Shown: positions 34,792 through 44,210, numbered from the stretch's first letter. The stretch is DNA of 64,000 nucleotides from Leptotrichia sp. oral taxon 215 str. W9775 (GCF_000469505.1 NZ_KI272824.1:104908-168907); one strand, 5' to 3'. Translations and numbers: made by a program. Notes: a model not told the origin generated them from the sequence alone.

Positions 34792-35853
34792 ATGGAAAAT
34801 AAAAAAGTAGTAGTCGGAATGAGTGGTGGAATAGACAGTTCAGTAGCGGCGTTACTGTTGCAGCAGCAGGGATATGAAGTGATAGGAGTTACATTGAAAC
34901 ATCTTCCGGATGAACTATCGGAAAATCCAGGTAAGACATGCTGTTCGCTGGATGATATAAATGATGCAAGATATACATGCTATAATTTGGGTATTCCCCA
35001 TTATGTCATAAATGTTGTAGATGAATTTAAAAAAGAAGTAATGGAATATTTTGTAAAAATGTATAATGAGGGAAAGACACCTTCCCCTTGTGTAATCTGT
35101 GATGAAAAGGTGAAAATAAAAAAACTTGTGGAATTTGCAGATAAAATGGGGATAAAGTATATTTCAACAGGTCATTACTCGAAAAAAAGTCTGAATGGAC
35201 TTCTGATGTGGGATAAGGACAATAGGAAAGACCAGTCATACATGCTTTACAGGCTTGATAAGGATATTGTGGAGAGATTTATTTTTCCACTGTCAGAATA
35301 TGAAAAACCCCAAGTCAGGGAAATAGCCCGGAAACATGGAATTCACACTCATAACAAGCCTGACAGCCAAGGAATCTGTTTTGCTCCAAATGGATATATT
35401 CCTTATCTGGAAAGGGTTCTTGGAGATGAAGTCAAGAGGGGAAATTTTGTGGATAGAGAAGGAAGTGTAATAGGTCAGCACATGGGATACCAGTTTTACA
35501 CAATTGGTCAACGGCGTGGGCTGGGACTTAATTTAGGAAGACCTTTTTTCATTTCAGAAATCAGACCGGAAACAAATGAAATTGTTGTGGGAGATTTTGA
35601 AGAGCTGTTAATAGATGAAATTGAAGTTATTAATTACAAGCTCTATTATAAACCGGAAGAACTTCTGGATAAGGAAATTGTCGCAAGACCAAGATTTTCA
35701 TCAAAAGGATTGAAGGGAAAATTAATTTTAAAGGATAACTCATTACATTTTAAATTTAATGAGAAGACACATGAAAACTCAGAAGGTCAGCATATTGTAT
35801 TTTACTTGAATGATGAATTAATTGGTGGCGGAGAAATAAAAACAGAAAAATAA
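34792..35853 (+). CDS. mnmA: tRNA 2-thiouridylase MnmA
   Basis: Adds sulfur to U34 of Lys, Glu and Gln tRNAs. PP-loop GMSGGIDSS (residues 9-17). Catalytic cysteines: Cys103 in TPSPCVICDEK and Cys196 in SQGICFAPNG. An extra Cys at position 100 replaces the Asp of the common PDxxC motif, giving three cysteines, the pattern reported for iron-sulfur dependent thiouridylases. QHMGYQFYTIGQRRGLGL matches the tRNA-binding region. At 353 residues it is full length. The ATG follows GAAGGG. Confidence 0.95.
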   Translation: MENKKVVVGMSGGIDSSVAALLLQQQGYEVIGVTLKHLPDELSENPGKTCCSLDDINDARYTCYNLGIPHYVINVVDEFKKEVMEYFVKMYNEGKTPSPCVICDEKVKIKKLVEFADKMGIKYISTGHYSKKSLNGLLMWDKDNRKDQSYMLYRLDKDIVERFIFPLSEYEKPQVREIARKHGIHTHNKPDSQGICFAPNGYIPYLERVLGDEVKRGNFVDREGSVIGQHMGYQFYTIGQRRGLGLNLGRPFFISEIRPETNEIVVGDFEELLIDEIEVINYKLYYKPEELLDKEIVARPRFSSKGLKGKLILKDNSLHFKFNEKTHENSEGQHIVFYLNDELIGGGEIKTEK

Positions 35854-35999
35854 ATTTTCATATTTAAAATTATAAGAAATTGGTAAATATATAAAATAAA
35901 TAAATAATATATTCATTTTTAATTTTACTAATAAACGTGAAAGTGATAAAATATAAAAGTTGAAATCAAAAAATATAGGAAAGTATGGAGGTAAAGCAA

Positions 36000-36932
36000 A
36001 TGGATTTTATGAAATATGCTTATTTTAAAAATGAGATTACTGAATTTGAAAAAGCTACAGTAAGTATAGCGACACATAGTCTTCAGTATGGAACAACATG
36101 TTTTGGAGGAGTAAGGGGATATTACAGAAATGGAAAGGTATCTATATTCAGGCTTGAAGATCATTATATCAGATTGATTAATGCTTCTAAAATGCTTGGA
36201 TTTGAGTTTTACATAAGCTGGGATGAATTTAAAAATATTGTAACGGAACTTGTTAAAAAGAATGAAATTAAGGAAGATTTCTATATGAGACCTTTTATAT
36301 TCTGCAGTGAGCCAAGAATATCACCTAAAAAGGCTGGACTTACTTTTGAACTGGCAATTTATATGCTGCCGCTTGCAGATTATGTAAGTACAGATAATGG
36401 TGGAATGAGATTTATGAGTTCCACTTACAGAAAATATAACGATGCCGCAATTCCTACAAAGGCAAAAGCAGGAGGATCTTATATTAACTCATTCCTTGCA
36501 ACAAGTGATGCACAGAGAAATGGATATGATGAAGCCCTTATGTTTGATGATGCAGGAAATGTAGTAGAAGCTTCGGTTGCCAATCTGATTTTAATTTACA
36601 GGGATAAAATAATTATACCTGATACAGGTTCGGCGGCACTTGAAGGAATTACTGTAAGATCAATGCTGGAAATTCTTGAATATAACGGATATGATATCCA
36701 AAGGGGAAAAATTGACAGATCAATGGTATTTACAGCTGATGAGTTACTTGTAACAGGAACTGCAATGAAAATAGTTTATGCAGAATCACTGGATGGAAGA
36801 CCAATAGGACAGCTTGATTATTCAGCGAAGGCATTACCTGGAAAATATTATAAATTACTGAAATCAGAATTTGAAAAAATAATTTCTGGAGAACATGAAC
36901 TTTCTAAAAAATGGTTGTTTGAAATTAAGTAG
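36000..36932 (+). CDS. ilvE: Branched-chain amino acid aminotransferase
   Basis: PLP-dependent fold type IV aminotransferase, 310 residues. Motifs: THSLQYGTTCFGGVRGY, the PLP lysine in IPTKAKAGGSYINS, EALMFDDAGNVVEASVANLI, and the substrate-loop VTGTAMKIVYAES. It transfers the amino group from Glu to the keto acids of Leu, Ile and Val, and could act in synthesis or breakdown. The start at 36000 is chosen because GGAGG lies 8 nt before it; the ATG at 35985 lacks a ribosome site. It stands alone between mnmA and the small RNA locus. Confidence 0.92.
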   Translation: MDFMKYAYFKNEITEFEKATVSIATHSLQYGTTCFGGVRGYYRNGKVSIFRLEDHYIRLINASKMLGFEFYISWDEFKNIVTELVKKNEIKEDFYMRPFIFCSEPRISPKKAGLTFELAIYMLPLADYVSTDNGGMRFMSSTYRKYNDAAIPTKAKAGGSYINSFLATSDAQRNGYDEALMFDDAGNVVEASVANLILIYRDKIIIPDTGSAALEGITVRSMLEILEYNGYDIQRGKIDRSMVFTADELLVTGTAMKIVYAESLDGRPIGQLDYSAKALPGKYYKLLKSEFEKIISGEHELSKKWLFEIK

Positions 36933-37087
36933 AATAATGAAGTAAAAAAATACCAAAACTATATTGGATACATATTATAGAATAATATAAAGAAAAGGTG
37001 TAAAAATAAAGAAATATTAACCACGGGGAGAGTCAAAGAAAATTTTGAAAAAAAATTTAAAAAAAACATTTTTTTTTGAAAAAATGC

Positions 37088-37116
37088 TTGACATTAAAAT
37101 AGGAATATGGTATAAC
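37088..37116 (+). promoter_or_regulatory. Strong promoter for the small RNA
   Basis: TTGACA, 17-nt spacer, TATAAC with an extended TGG before it. One of the best promoters in the window. There is no start codon with a ribosome site in the following 75 nt. Confidence 0.75.
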
Positions 37117-37122
37117 TATGTT

Positions 37123-37195
37123 GTCTAAGAGAGACGCCCCATCTCTACATTTAGACTTCTTTCATACAAGAAACGAGCACACGGCTCGTTTTTTA
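37123..37195 (+). ncRNA. Candidate small RNA with three hairpins
   Basis: Begins about 6 nt after the -10 box and ends in a terminator, about 73 nt in all. Hairpin 1: GTCTAA (37123-37128) with TTAGAC (37151-37156), inside it AGAGA with TCTCT, and a C-rich loop CGCCCCA. Hairpin 2: TTCTT-TCATAC-AAGAA. Hairpin 3: ACGAGC-ACACG-GCTCGT with a T run (terminator). It has no coding frame and no gene directly downstream. The C-rich loop is the type that pairs with G-rich ribosome sites in Firmicutes small RNAs. No known RNA family was recognised. The rest of the 459-nt gap between ilvE and the flavoprotein gene holds only the flavoprotein promoter. Confidence 0.7.
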
Positions 37196-37289
37196 TTTTA
37201 TGATAAAAATCAGGAAATCCAAATCGGAAAAACAATTTTAAATCAAATTGAAAAATTAAACTAATATCATTTAAACAATAGATTTACAT

Positions 37290-37318
37290 TTGCTTTTAAA
37301 TAAATTTCATTATATAAT
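37290..37318 (+). promoter_or_regulatory. Promoter for the flavoprotein pair
   Basis: TTGCTT, 17-nt spacer, TATAAT, about 65 nt before the AAGGAG ribosome site of the HI0933-like gene. Confidence 0.5.
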
Positions 37319-37391
37319 TGGTGTGGAAAAACAGTGAAAAAAGAACTAAAAAAATTTTAGATAACAAATTGATATAACTTAAGGAGAATAT

Positions 37392-38609
37392 ATGAAAACT
37401 GAAATAGCAGTCATAGGCGGAGGAGCATCAGGACTTATGGCGGCAATTACTGCAAAAAAATCAGGAAAAGAAGTAATAATACTGGAAAGAAAGGACAGAA
37501 TTCTTAAAAAAGTCCTGATTACAGGAAATGGAAGATGTAATATAACAAATGTGAATGCTAATATATCCAATTATTTTGGGAAAAATATTTTTTCTGTGGA
37601 AAATATACTTAATAAATTTACTCCGCAGAATACGATGGATTTTTTTAATGGATTGGGAATTGTATGTAATGAGGAGAACAGGGGAAAAGTTTATCCATTA
37701 AGCGGACAGGCATCTTCAGTGGTGGATGCGTTAAGATTTGAAGCTGAAAAGCTTGGTATAAAAATTGAAACGGAATTTTATGTAAGAAAGATTGAAAAGG
37801 ACGGATTTAAATTTAAGATTTATTCAGAAGATAAAAAAAAGATTGAAGCGGGGAGAGTTATTCTTGCGGCAGGAGGGCAGTCATATCCGGAACTTGGTTC
37901 AAATGGTTCAGGATTTGAACTGGCAAAGGAATTGGGACATAGTGTGACAAAACTCAGTCCGTCTATTGTGCAGCTGAAAACGGAAAAGCATCAGGTGAAG
38001 GGGCTTCAGGGAATAAAAACAGATGCAGCAGTTACAGCTTATGGAGATAATAAAAAAATATGTACATATGACGGGGAACTTCTTTTTACTGACTATGGTA
38101 TTTCAGGAAATGTAGTGTTTAATATTTCATTTGTCATGCCTTTATATAAGAATGTTGAATTTGAAATTGATTTTATGGAAAAATTTGACTATAATGAATT
38201 GTATGAAATGCTGAAAGAAAGAAAAAGAATATTATCGCATCTGACAATGGAAAATTATTTCAATGGAATGATAAATAAGAAATTAGGTCAGTTTCTTTCA
38301 AAAGTATCAGGAATTGAAAAACTTTCAAAACCTGTAAAAGATCTGAATGACAGTGATATAAGGAAGCTCTGTACAGTGTTAAAGAAATATAGGGTAAAAA
38401 TACTGGAAACAACAGGATTTAAAAATGCACAGGTAACAGCGGGTGGAGTTTCACTTGATGAAGTAAATACAGAAACTCTGGAGTCGAAAATCGTAAAAGG
38501 GCTGTACTTTTCCGGTGAAGTGCTGGATGTTTATGGAGAATGTGGAGGATTTAACTTGCAGTGGGCATGGGCTTCAGGGTATATTGCCGGAGAAAATGCG
38601 GCAAAATAA
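37392..38609 (+). CDS. HI0933/YhiN-like flavoprotein
   Basis: A 405-residue FAD-dependent oxidoreductase of the HI0933/BaiN family. N-terminal dinucleotide fold IGGGASGLMAAITAKKSG with the second block ITGNGRCNITN, and the C-terminal FAD site YFSGEVLDVYGECGGFNLQWAWASGYIAGENAA. Related enzymes reduce bile-acid intermediates or act on unknown substrates. It is followed 21 nt later by a second flavoprotein, so the two are probably cotranscribed. Confidence 0.87.
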   Translation: MKTEIAVIGGGASGLMAAITAKKSGKEVIILERKDRILKKVLITGNGRCNITNVNANISNYFGKNIFSVENILNKFTPQNTMDFFNGLGIVCNEENRGKVYPLSGQASSVVDALRFEAEKLGIKIETEFYVRKIEKDGFKFKIYSEDKKKIEAGRVILAAGGQSYPELGSNGSGFELAKELGHSVTKLSPSIVQLKTEKHQVKGLQGIKTDAAVTAYGDNKKICTYDGELLFTDYGISGNVVFNISFVMPLYKNVEFEIDFMEKFDYNELYEMLKERKRILSHLTMENYFNGMINKKLGQFLSKVSGIEKLSKPVKDLNDSDIRKLCTVLKKYRVKILETTGFKNAQVTAGGVSLDEVNTETLESKIVKGLYFSGEVLDVYGECGGFNLQWAWASGYIAGENAAK

Positions 38610-38630
38610 ATTAAGAATCAAGAGGGAAAT

Positions 38631-40238
38631 ATGTTAAGAATAAATAATATAAAAATGCCAATAAAGCATAATGAGAATGATTTGAAAAAATCAGTAATGA
38701 AAATGCTGGGTATAAATGAAGAACAGTTGAAAAGCTTTGAGATAACAGGGCAGGCAATAGATGCCAGAAATAAAAACAACATAATATACGTTTATGCAGT
38801 GGATATTCAACTGGATGATGAAGAAAAATATAGAGATATTCCTAATGTAAGGGAAATAGAAAAAGCAGAGTACACTGTTGAAAAAATGGAACTTGGAAAC
38901 AGAAAACGTCCAGTAATAGTGGGAAGTGGGCCTTCAGGACTGTTTGCGGCGCTTGTACTTGCTGAAGCAGGATTGAAGCCTATTATTCTTGAACAGGGAA
39001 AAAATGTGGATGAGAGACAGAAGGATGTATATAATTTTTTTAAGGATGGAAAATTTAATAAATATTCCAATGTGCAGTTTGGAGAAGGTGGAGCGGGAAC
39101 TTTTTCTGACGGTAAACTGACAACAAATACAAATAATTTCCGTATGCAGAAAATATATTCAGAACTTATACTGGCGGGAGCTGAAAAAAGAATAGCCTAT
39201 ATGTCAAAGCCTCATGTGGGAACTGATAAGTTAATCGGAATAATGAAAAATATAAGAAAAAAAATTGAAAGTCTTGGTGGAGAATATAGATTCCAGAATA
39301 AACTTGTTTCGATGGAATACGAAAATAATAAGATTTCAAAGGCAATAGTGGAAATTGTATCTGATTTTGATTCTGACAGGGAAAAAGAAACATATGAAAT
39401 AGATACGGATGTTATTGTACTTGCAATAGGTCATAGTTCAAGAGATACTTTTTATATGCTAAATGATAAAAATGTAAAAATGGAAAGAAAAACTTTTTCA
39501 GTAGGTGTAAGGATAGAGCATAAACAGTCGATGATAAACCGTTCACAGTATGGGAAATTTGCTGATAGACTTCCTGCCGCTGAATATAAGCTCAATGCAA
39601 AGTCAAAAAATGGAAGAGGAGTCTATACATTCTGTATGTGTCCGGGAGGAGTTGTTGTTCCTGCGGCGAGTGAAGAAGGAAGACTTGTTGTAAATGGAAT
39701 GAGTTATTCAGGGAGAAATCTTGAGAATGCCAATTCCGCTATTTTAGTAAATGTATATCCGGAGGACTTTGGAGAAGGTGGAGTTCTTGCAGGAGTTGAG
39801 TTTCAGAGAAAACTGGAGGAAAAGGCCTTTGAATTAGGTGGAAGTGATTATAAGGCTCCGGTTCAGCTGTTTGGAGATTTTGTGAAAAATGTAAAATCTG
39901 AAAAACTTGGAAAAGTAACTCCAAGCTATGCAAAAGGATACAGATTTGCCAACCTGAATGAATGCTTTCCGGAATATATAAACGAATCATTGAAGGAAGG
40001 GATTCAGCTAATGGACAGAAAAATAAAGGGATTTGCAAGTTATGATGCCGTACTGTCTGCAGTGGAAAGCAGGAGTTCTTCACCTGTAAAAATTCCTAGA
40101 AATGAAAAGTGTTTTTCAAATATTGAAGGACTTATTCCATGCGGTGAAGGGGCAGGATATGCAGGTGGGATAATGTCTGCAGCAGTAGATGGTGTAAGGT
40201 GTGCAGAATTTGTTATGGAGTATTATAAGGGATTATAA
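38631..40238 (+). CDS. FAD-dependent dehydrogenase (COG2509-like)
   Basis: A 535-residue flavoprotein. After about 95 N-terminal residues comes the dinucleotide-binding fold VGSGPSGLFAALVLAEAGLKP, then YSNVQFGEGGAGTFSDGKLTT, a hallmark of this uncharacterised family. The C-terminal FAD site lies in IEGLIPCGEGAGYAGGIMSAAVDGVRCAEFV. Several cysteines (CMCPGG) are near the middle. Electron donor and substrate are unknown. The neighbour is another flavoprotein on the same transcript. Confidence 0.85.
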   Translation: MLRINNIKMPIKHNENDLKKSVMKMLGINEEQLKSFEITGQAIDARNKNNIIYVYAVDIQLDDEEKYRDIPNVREIEKAEYTVEKMELGNRKRPVIVGSGPSGLFAALVLAEAGLKPIILEQGKNVDERQKDVYNFFKDGKFNKYSNVQFGEGGAGTFSDGKLTTNTNNFRMQKIYSELILAGAEKRIAYMSKPHVGTDKLIGIMKNIRKKIESLGGEYRFQNKLVSMEYENNKISKAIVEIVSDFDSDREKETYEIDTDVIVLAIGHSSRDTFYMLNDKNVKMERKTFSVGVRIEHKQSMINRSQYGKFADRLPAAEYKLNAKSKNGRGVYTFCMCPGGVVVPAASEEGRLVVNGMSYSGRNLENANSAILVNVYPEDFGEGGVLAGVEFQRKLEEKAFELGGSDYKAPVQLFGDFVKNVKSEKLGKVTPSYAKGYRFANLNECFPEYINESLKEGIQLMDRKIKGFASYDAVLSAVESRSSSPVKIPRNEKCFSNIEGLIPCGEGAGYAGGIMSAAVDGVRCAEFVMEYYKGL

Positions 40239-40417
40239 CTTAAAATACGAGCAGCCTTATTAGAATTTTTCTTGTCAAAAATAAGTAAATTCAACGTTGT
40301 AAAATATTAAAATAAGGAGTATAATAAAAAGAAGAAAATATAAATCCAACAGAGATATTTAATATAAAATAATTGATACAATTATTATATTAATATAAAA
40401 ACACAGATGAAAGGAGA

Positions 40418-40433
40418 GTATGAGAAATCATAC
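40418..40433 (+). promoter_or_regulatory. Leader hairpin at the prolidase start
   Basis: GTATGA-GAAA-TCATAC, a perfect 6-bp stem with a GNRA-type tetraloop between an AAAGGAG and the GGTGG that precedes the ATG at 40445. An overlapping 13-codon reading frame (ATG at 40420 to a stop at 40461) begins in this hairpin. Confidence 0.35.
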
Positions 40434-40444
40434 GTGGTGGAAAA

Positions 40445-41527
40445 ATGGAAAAAAGAACTGAAAAATTAACAAAATTGTTAGATGAATTGAATTTGGATGC
40501 AATATTTATTACAGATTTATATAATCTGAGATATTTTGCAGGATTTACAGGGACTACAGGAGTAGGACTTGCTACAAGAAAAGGAAACTTTTTCTATTCT
40601 GATTTCAGATATAGAAGTCAGGGGGAAGCTCAAGTTACTAAAATGGGATTTGAATTTGTGGAAGTTTCAAGAGGTTCATTAAAATTTGTAGGTGAGCATG
40701 CTGAAAAACTTGGATTGAAAAAAATCGGATTTGAAGATCATAATGTAACATTTTCACTGTATCAGACTTTGAAGGAACAATTTAAAGCAGAACTGGTTCC
40801 AATAGGAGATAAAATAACATATGTAAGAATGATAAAATCTGACGAAGAAATTGGATTTATAAAAAAAGCTATTGAAATAAGTGACGTTGCATTTAGTGAA
40901 GCATTGAAAATAATAAAAGAAGGTGTATCTGAAAAGGAAATAGCTGGATACATGGAATATATCCAAAGAAAATTAGGAGCTGAAGACAGATCATTTGAAA
41001 CTATTCTGGCAAGTGGAGTGAGATCTGCAATGCCTCATGGAGTTGCTTCTGATAAAAAAATTCAGAAGGAAGAATTTATTACAATGGATTTTGGAGCATA
41101 CTACAACGGATATGTATCAGATATGACAAGAACAGTTTACTATGGAAACAACATTACTGAAAAACATAAAGAAATATATAACCTTGTACTTGAAGCTCAG
41201 ATTTTAGGAGTAAATTCAATAAAAGAAGGTGTAATGTCTGATGAAGTTGATAAAATTGTAAGAAACTTCCTGACTGAAAAAGGTTACGGAAAAGAATTTG
41301 GACATGGTCTTGGACATGGAATAGGGCTTGAAATCCATGAATTACCATACTTATCTTCAGTTACTCAAATAGAATTGAAGGAAAATATGGTTGTTACTTC
41401 AGAACCTGGACTTTATTTTGACGGATGGGGTGGAGTAAGAATTGAAGATGATGTAGTAGTTAAAAAAGATGGAAGAGAAGTTCTGAATAAAAGTAACAAG
41501 GAATTAATAATAATAGAAGCAAAATAA
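40445..41527 (+). CDS. Xaa-Pro aminopeptidase/prolidase (M24B)
   Basis: Metallopeptidase that releases residues next to proline. It has an N-terminal creatinase-like domain (ITDLYNLRYFAGFTGTTGVGL) and a C-terminal pita-bread domain with metal ligands in ITMDFGAYYNGYVSDMTRT (two Asp), GHGLGHGIGLEIHE (His), TSEPGLYF (Glu) and GVRIEDDVVV (Glu). The 360-residue length fits PepQ/PepP of Gram-positive bacteria. Whether it is a dipeptidase or aminopeptidase is open. It is followed by a clear terminator. Confidence 0.93.
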   Translation: MEKRTEKLTKLLDELNLDAIFITDLYNLRYFAGFTGTTGVGLATRKGNFFYSDFRYRSQGEAQVTKMGFEFVEVSRGSLKFVGEHAEKLGLKKIGFEDHNVTFSLYQTLKEQFKAELVPIGDKITYVRMIKSDEEIGFIKKAIEISDVAFSEALKIIKEGVSEKEIAGYMEYIQRKLGAEDRSFETILASGVRSAMPHGVASDKKIQKEEFITMDFGAYYNGYVSDMTRTVYYGNNITEKHKEIYNLVLEAQILGVNSIKEGVMSDEVDKIVRNFLTEKGYGKEFGHGLGHGIGLEIHELPYLSSVTQIELKENMVVTSEPGLYFDGWGGVRIEDDVVVKKDGREVLNKSNKELIIIEAK

Positions 41528-41535
41528 TAGAAATG

Positions 41536-41573
41536 AAATGGAGCTGAGATTACTTTGTTGATGCTCCATTTTT
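41536..41573 (+). terminator. Terminator after the prolidase gene
   Basis: AAATGGAGC ... GCTCCATTTTT hairpin with an 18-nt loop region, followed by T residues. Confidence 0.75.
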
Positions 41574-41599
41574 CAAAATAAGGCAAGGGGAAATTTGAA

Positions 41600-42487
41600 A
41601 TGCAGAAATCATTAATAAAAGATAACACTAAAAAAGATGTTCCTTTAATTTTGTGTATAATATATTTTTCTTATCTTATATTTAAAATATTTATTCAAAA
41701 AGAAATAACAGGAACAGATAACAGTATATTAAAAACAATGTATTTTTTCAGAATGGATAAGTTATTATTTTGTGTTCCAATTCTTTATTATTTCATTAAA
41801 ACTAATAAAGAAAAGAAATACTTTAAAGTAAATAAAAAATTGAATATAACAGATATCGTTACATATTTTGCATTAAGTTATGGGATAAATATTTTTTTGA
41901 ATCTTATATCATCGGCAATCAATATTGAGGGACAGAAATTTATAGTGCAGAGACCTATATATACAGATATAATTTATGCAATATGTATAGCACCTGTTTT
42001 GGAAGAAATTGTATTTCGTGGTGTTCTGATGACATATTTGAAAAAATATGGAATTCAAACAGCAATAATTGTAAGTTCATTATTTTTTGGAATATCTCAT
42101 TACAATATATACATGATTATTCCAGCATTTTTTATAGGTATTGTATTAGCGTATGTTTCATATAAATATTCTATAAAATATTCTATTTTATTGCATATAT
42201 TGTTGAATATAGTTGCCAATATGTCTAAAATTGTATTTGTATTAAAGGGGCCAAAGGAAATATTTCCTCTTTTAGGGATAATTTTCATATCATTATTTGT
42301 ATTATGTCTAATTTTCTTTATAATTGGGCTGAAAAGGAAAAATTATCAGGATGTATTTTTAGCTTTTAAATTAAATAATGAAGATAGGAAAAATATGGTC
42401 ATCTTTTTAAAAAATAACATATTATATATAGTGATAATATTTGGTATTGTAATTACCAGTTTATTATTTAATTATAAATTATTTTAA
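41600..42487 (+). CDS. CPBP-family intramembrane metalloprotease
   Basis: A 295-residue membrane protein with about eight hydrophobic segments. The protease motifs are present: APVLEEIVFRGVL (EExxxR), SLFFGISHY (FxxxH) and ILLHILLNIVAN (HxxxN). Related CAAX-type proteases process peptides or protect producers from bacteriocins. It stands alone after a terminator, with AAGGGG as ribosome site, and is convergent with the yfcC-like gene. Substrate unknown. Confidence 0.87.
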   Translation: MQKSLIKDNTKKDVPLILCIIYFSYLIFKIFIQKEITGTDNSILKTMYFFRMDKLLFCVPILYYFIKTNKEKKYFKVNKKLNITDIVTYFALSYGINIFLNLISSAINIEGQKFIVQRPIYTDIIYAICIAPVLEEIVFRGVLMTYLKKYGIQTAIIVSSLFFGISHYNIYMIIPAFFIGIVLAYVSYKYSIKYSILLHILLNIVANMSKIVFVLKGPKEIFPLLGIIFISLFVLCLIFFIIGLKRKNYQDVFLAFKLNNEDRKNMVIFLKNNILYIVIIFGIVITSLLFNYKLF

Positions 42488-42517
42488 AACATATTCTCAA
42501 AAAAATAAAATTTAATG

Positions 42518-42567
42518 AAAAAACTATATTTATGAACGGAAATTTCACTCATAAATATAGTTTTTTT
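42518..42567. repeat. Palindromic hairpin repeat (copy 2), bidirectional terminator
   Basis: AAAAAACTATATTTATGA and its exact complement (18 bp) around a 13-nt loop, flanked by A and T runs, between two convergent genes. It shares its stem with repeats at 18.9, 51.4 and 63.9 kb. Confidence 0.7.
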
Positions 42568-42585
42568 CTATTTTAGAGGATTTAT

Positions 42586-44079
42586 CTAATAAAAGAAAGT
42601 TGCAATTACAAGAATTACAATACTCATTAAAATAACAATTAAAATGAGCTTTGCAAGGAATTTAATCCATACAATAATGTCTATACGTGCAATAGCTAGA
42701 GCTCCCATTACTACACCAGATGTCGGAGTAAATAAATTTAATACTCCAGAAGCAGCCTGAAATGCAGTAATAACAAGATGAGATCTTACGTGAACAAATT
42801 CTGCCATAGGGCCTAAAAGTCCCATTGTTGCTCCGGCAAGACTTGATGTACCTGGAATTAAGAAAGACATAGGTAGGTAGAATAAATATGTAAGAGTTAT
42901 AAACAGTTGAGGAGAAAGTCCCTTAAGTCCTATTTCACCCCAGTGAAGAATAGTTGCAGTTATAAGTCCGTCATTCATAATAACCTGAATACCACGTGAT
43001 ACGGCACATATTAAGGCAACGCCTATTAAATCAGCCGCTCCTTTTAAAAATACTTCCAGGAACTTATCTTCAGACATACCATAAACAACACCTATTAATA
43101 CTGAAGAAACAAAGAAAAGCATTGTGATTTCTGAGAAATACCATGTTCCAAAAGGAGCTGCATGTCTAAAAAGTCCTCCAATAACCGGTAATCCAAGTAA
43201 AGCATCATTAAACTGTTCAAATATTTTTATACCGAAATCACCCCATGGAATTAGGCTGAGTATCATTATAAAGAATGTTAAAATGAAAATCCATAATATA
43301 TAAAGCTGTTTCTTAGTCATTGCCTCAGAGCTTTCTGGTATTTTAAAGAGTTCAAGATTTTCTTTTCTTTGAGAATAGACAAATGACTTTTCAGGATTTT
43401 TTTCTATTTTAGTGGCATAGCTGTACACATAGAAAATAGAAATTGCAACCATTACCACCAGAAATACAAGCCTCCATACTATACCATCAGCTATACTGAT
43501 ACCGGCAGTATCTGATGCGACTCCTGTAGCAAAGGGATTTACAGTAGACGCAAGACATCCAATTTGTGAACCTACTAAAATTACAGCAACTGCAGTGATT
43601 GTATCAAAGCCGACTCCTATCATGATTGGGATAAGAAGAGGATAAAAAGCTATAGTTTCTTCTGCCATTCCATAAGTAGTTCCTCCAATGGCAAACAGAA
43701 TCATTAATAGGGGAATAAGTCTTTTTTCTTTTCCTTTATTTTTCTTGATGACAGAAGCAATTCCGATATCTAGAGCTCCTGTTTCAGTAATTACGCCTAG
43801 AAAACCTCCTATTATAAGGATAAAAAATGCTACACCTATTGAACCGGTAGTAAGTTTATTACCAATCAGTCCGTATACGGGAGCCATAAAAATGTCATAT
43901 ATCCCTTGGGGATTTGACTGTACAGTTTTATAAGTTCCTGCCACTAGCTGTCCTGCTTCATTTTTTTCATATTCTCCAGCAGGAATAATCCAAGTCAGAA
44001 TTGCAAGAATAATGATAAGAATAAACAAAACTGTATACGAAGAAGGCATTTTGAAGCCTTTCTTTTTTGCTTGTTCCAT
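42586..44079 (-). CDS. YfcC-family anaerobic carrier
   Basis: A 497-residue membrane carrier with about twelve hydrophobic segments. Family features: an N-terminal basic patch, IPAGEYEKNEAGQLVAGTYK, the GSQIGCLASTVNPFATGVAS segment and PGTSSLAGATMGLLGPMA with GVLNLFTPTSGVVMGALA near the C-terminus. Members are annotated as C4-dicarboxylate, or basic amino acid, carriers; the substrate of this one is unknown. It is transcribed alone from a good minus-strand promoter. Confidence 0.85.
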   Translation of the reverse strand: MEQAKKKGFKMPSSYTVLFILIIILAILTWIIPAGEYEKNEAGQLVAGTYKTVQSNPQGIYDIFMAPVYGLIGNKLTTGSIGVAFFILIIGGFLGVITETGALDIGIASVIKKNKGKEKRLIPLLMILFAIGGTTYGMAEETIAFYPLLIPIMIGVGFDTITAVAVILVGSQIGCLASTVNPFATGVASDTAGISIADGIVWRLVFLVVMVAISIFYVYSYATKIEKNPEKSFVYSQRKENLELFKIPESSEAMTKKQLYILWIFILTFFIMILSLIPWGDFGIKIFEQFNDALLGLPVIGGLFRHAAPFGTWYFSEITMLFFVSSVLIGVVYGMSEDKFLEVFLKGAADLIGVALICAVSRGIQVIMNDGLITATILHWGEIGLKGLSPQLFITLTYLFYLPMSFLIPGTSSLAGATMGLLGPMAEFVHVRSHLVITAFQAASGVLNLFTPTSGVVMGALAIARIDIIVWIKFLAKLILIVILMSIVILVIATFFY

Positions 44080-44182
44080 GATTCAACCTTCTATTTATAT
44101 AAAAAATTAAAAACGGAATTTGAAATGCCTATAATTATTCATAGCGTTATTGAAAAAGATAAGAAAAATATTTTTCAATCTA

Positions 44183-44210
44183 AGTATATAACGACTTTTT
44201 ATTTTGTCAA
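44183..44210 (-). promoter_or_regulatory. Promoter for the YfcC-like gene
   Basis: On the minus strand: TTGACA, 16-nt spacer, TATACT, about 100 nt before the start codon. Confidence 0.65.

Noticed and set aside
37123..37195. Known riboswitch or 6S/SRP/tmRNA at the small RNA locus
   Set aside because: The size and sequence do not match these: no SRP GGAAG loop, no 6S bubble of about 180 nt, no tmRNA tRNA-like ends, and no regulated gene directly downstream.
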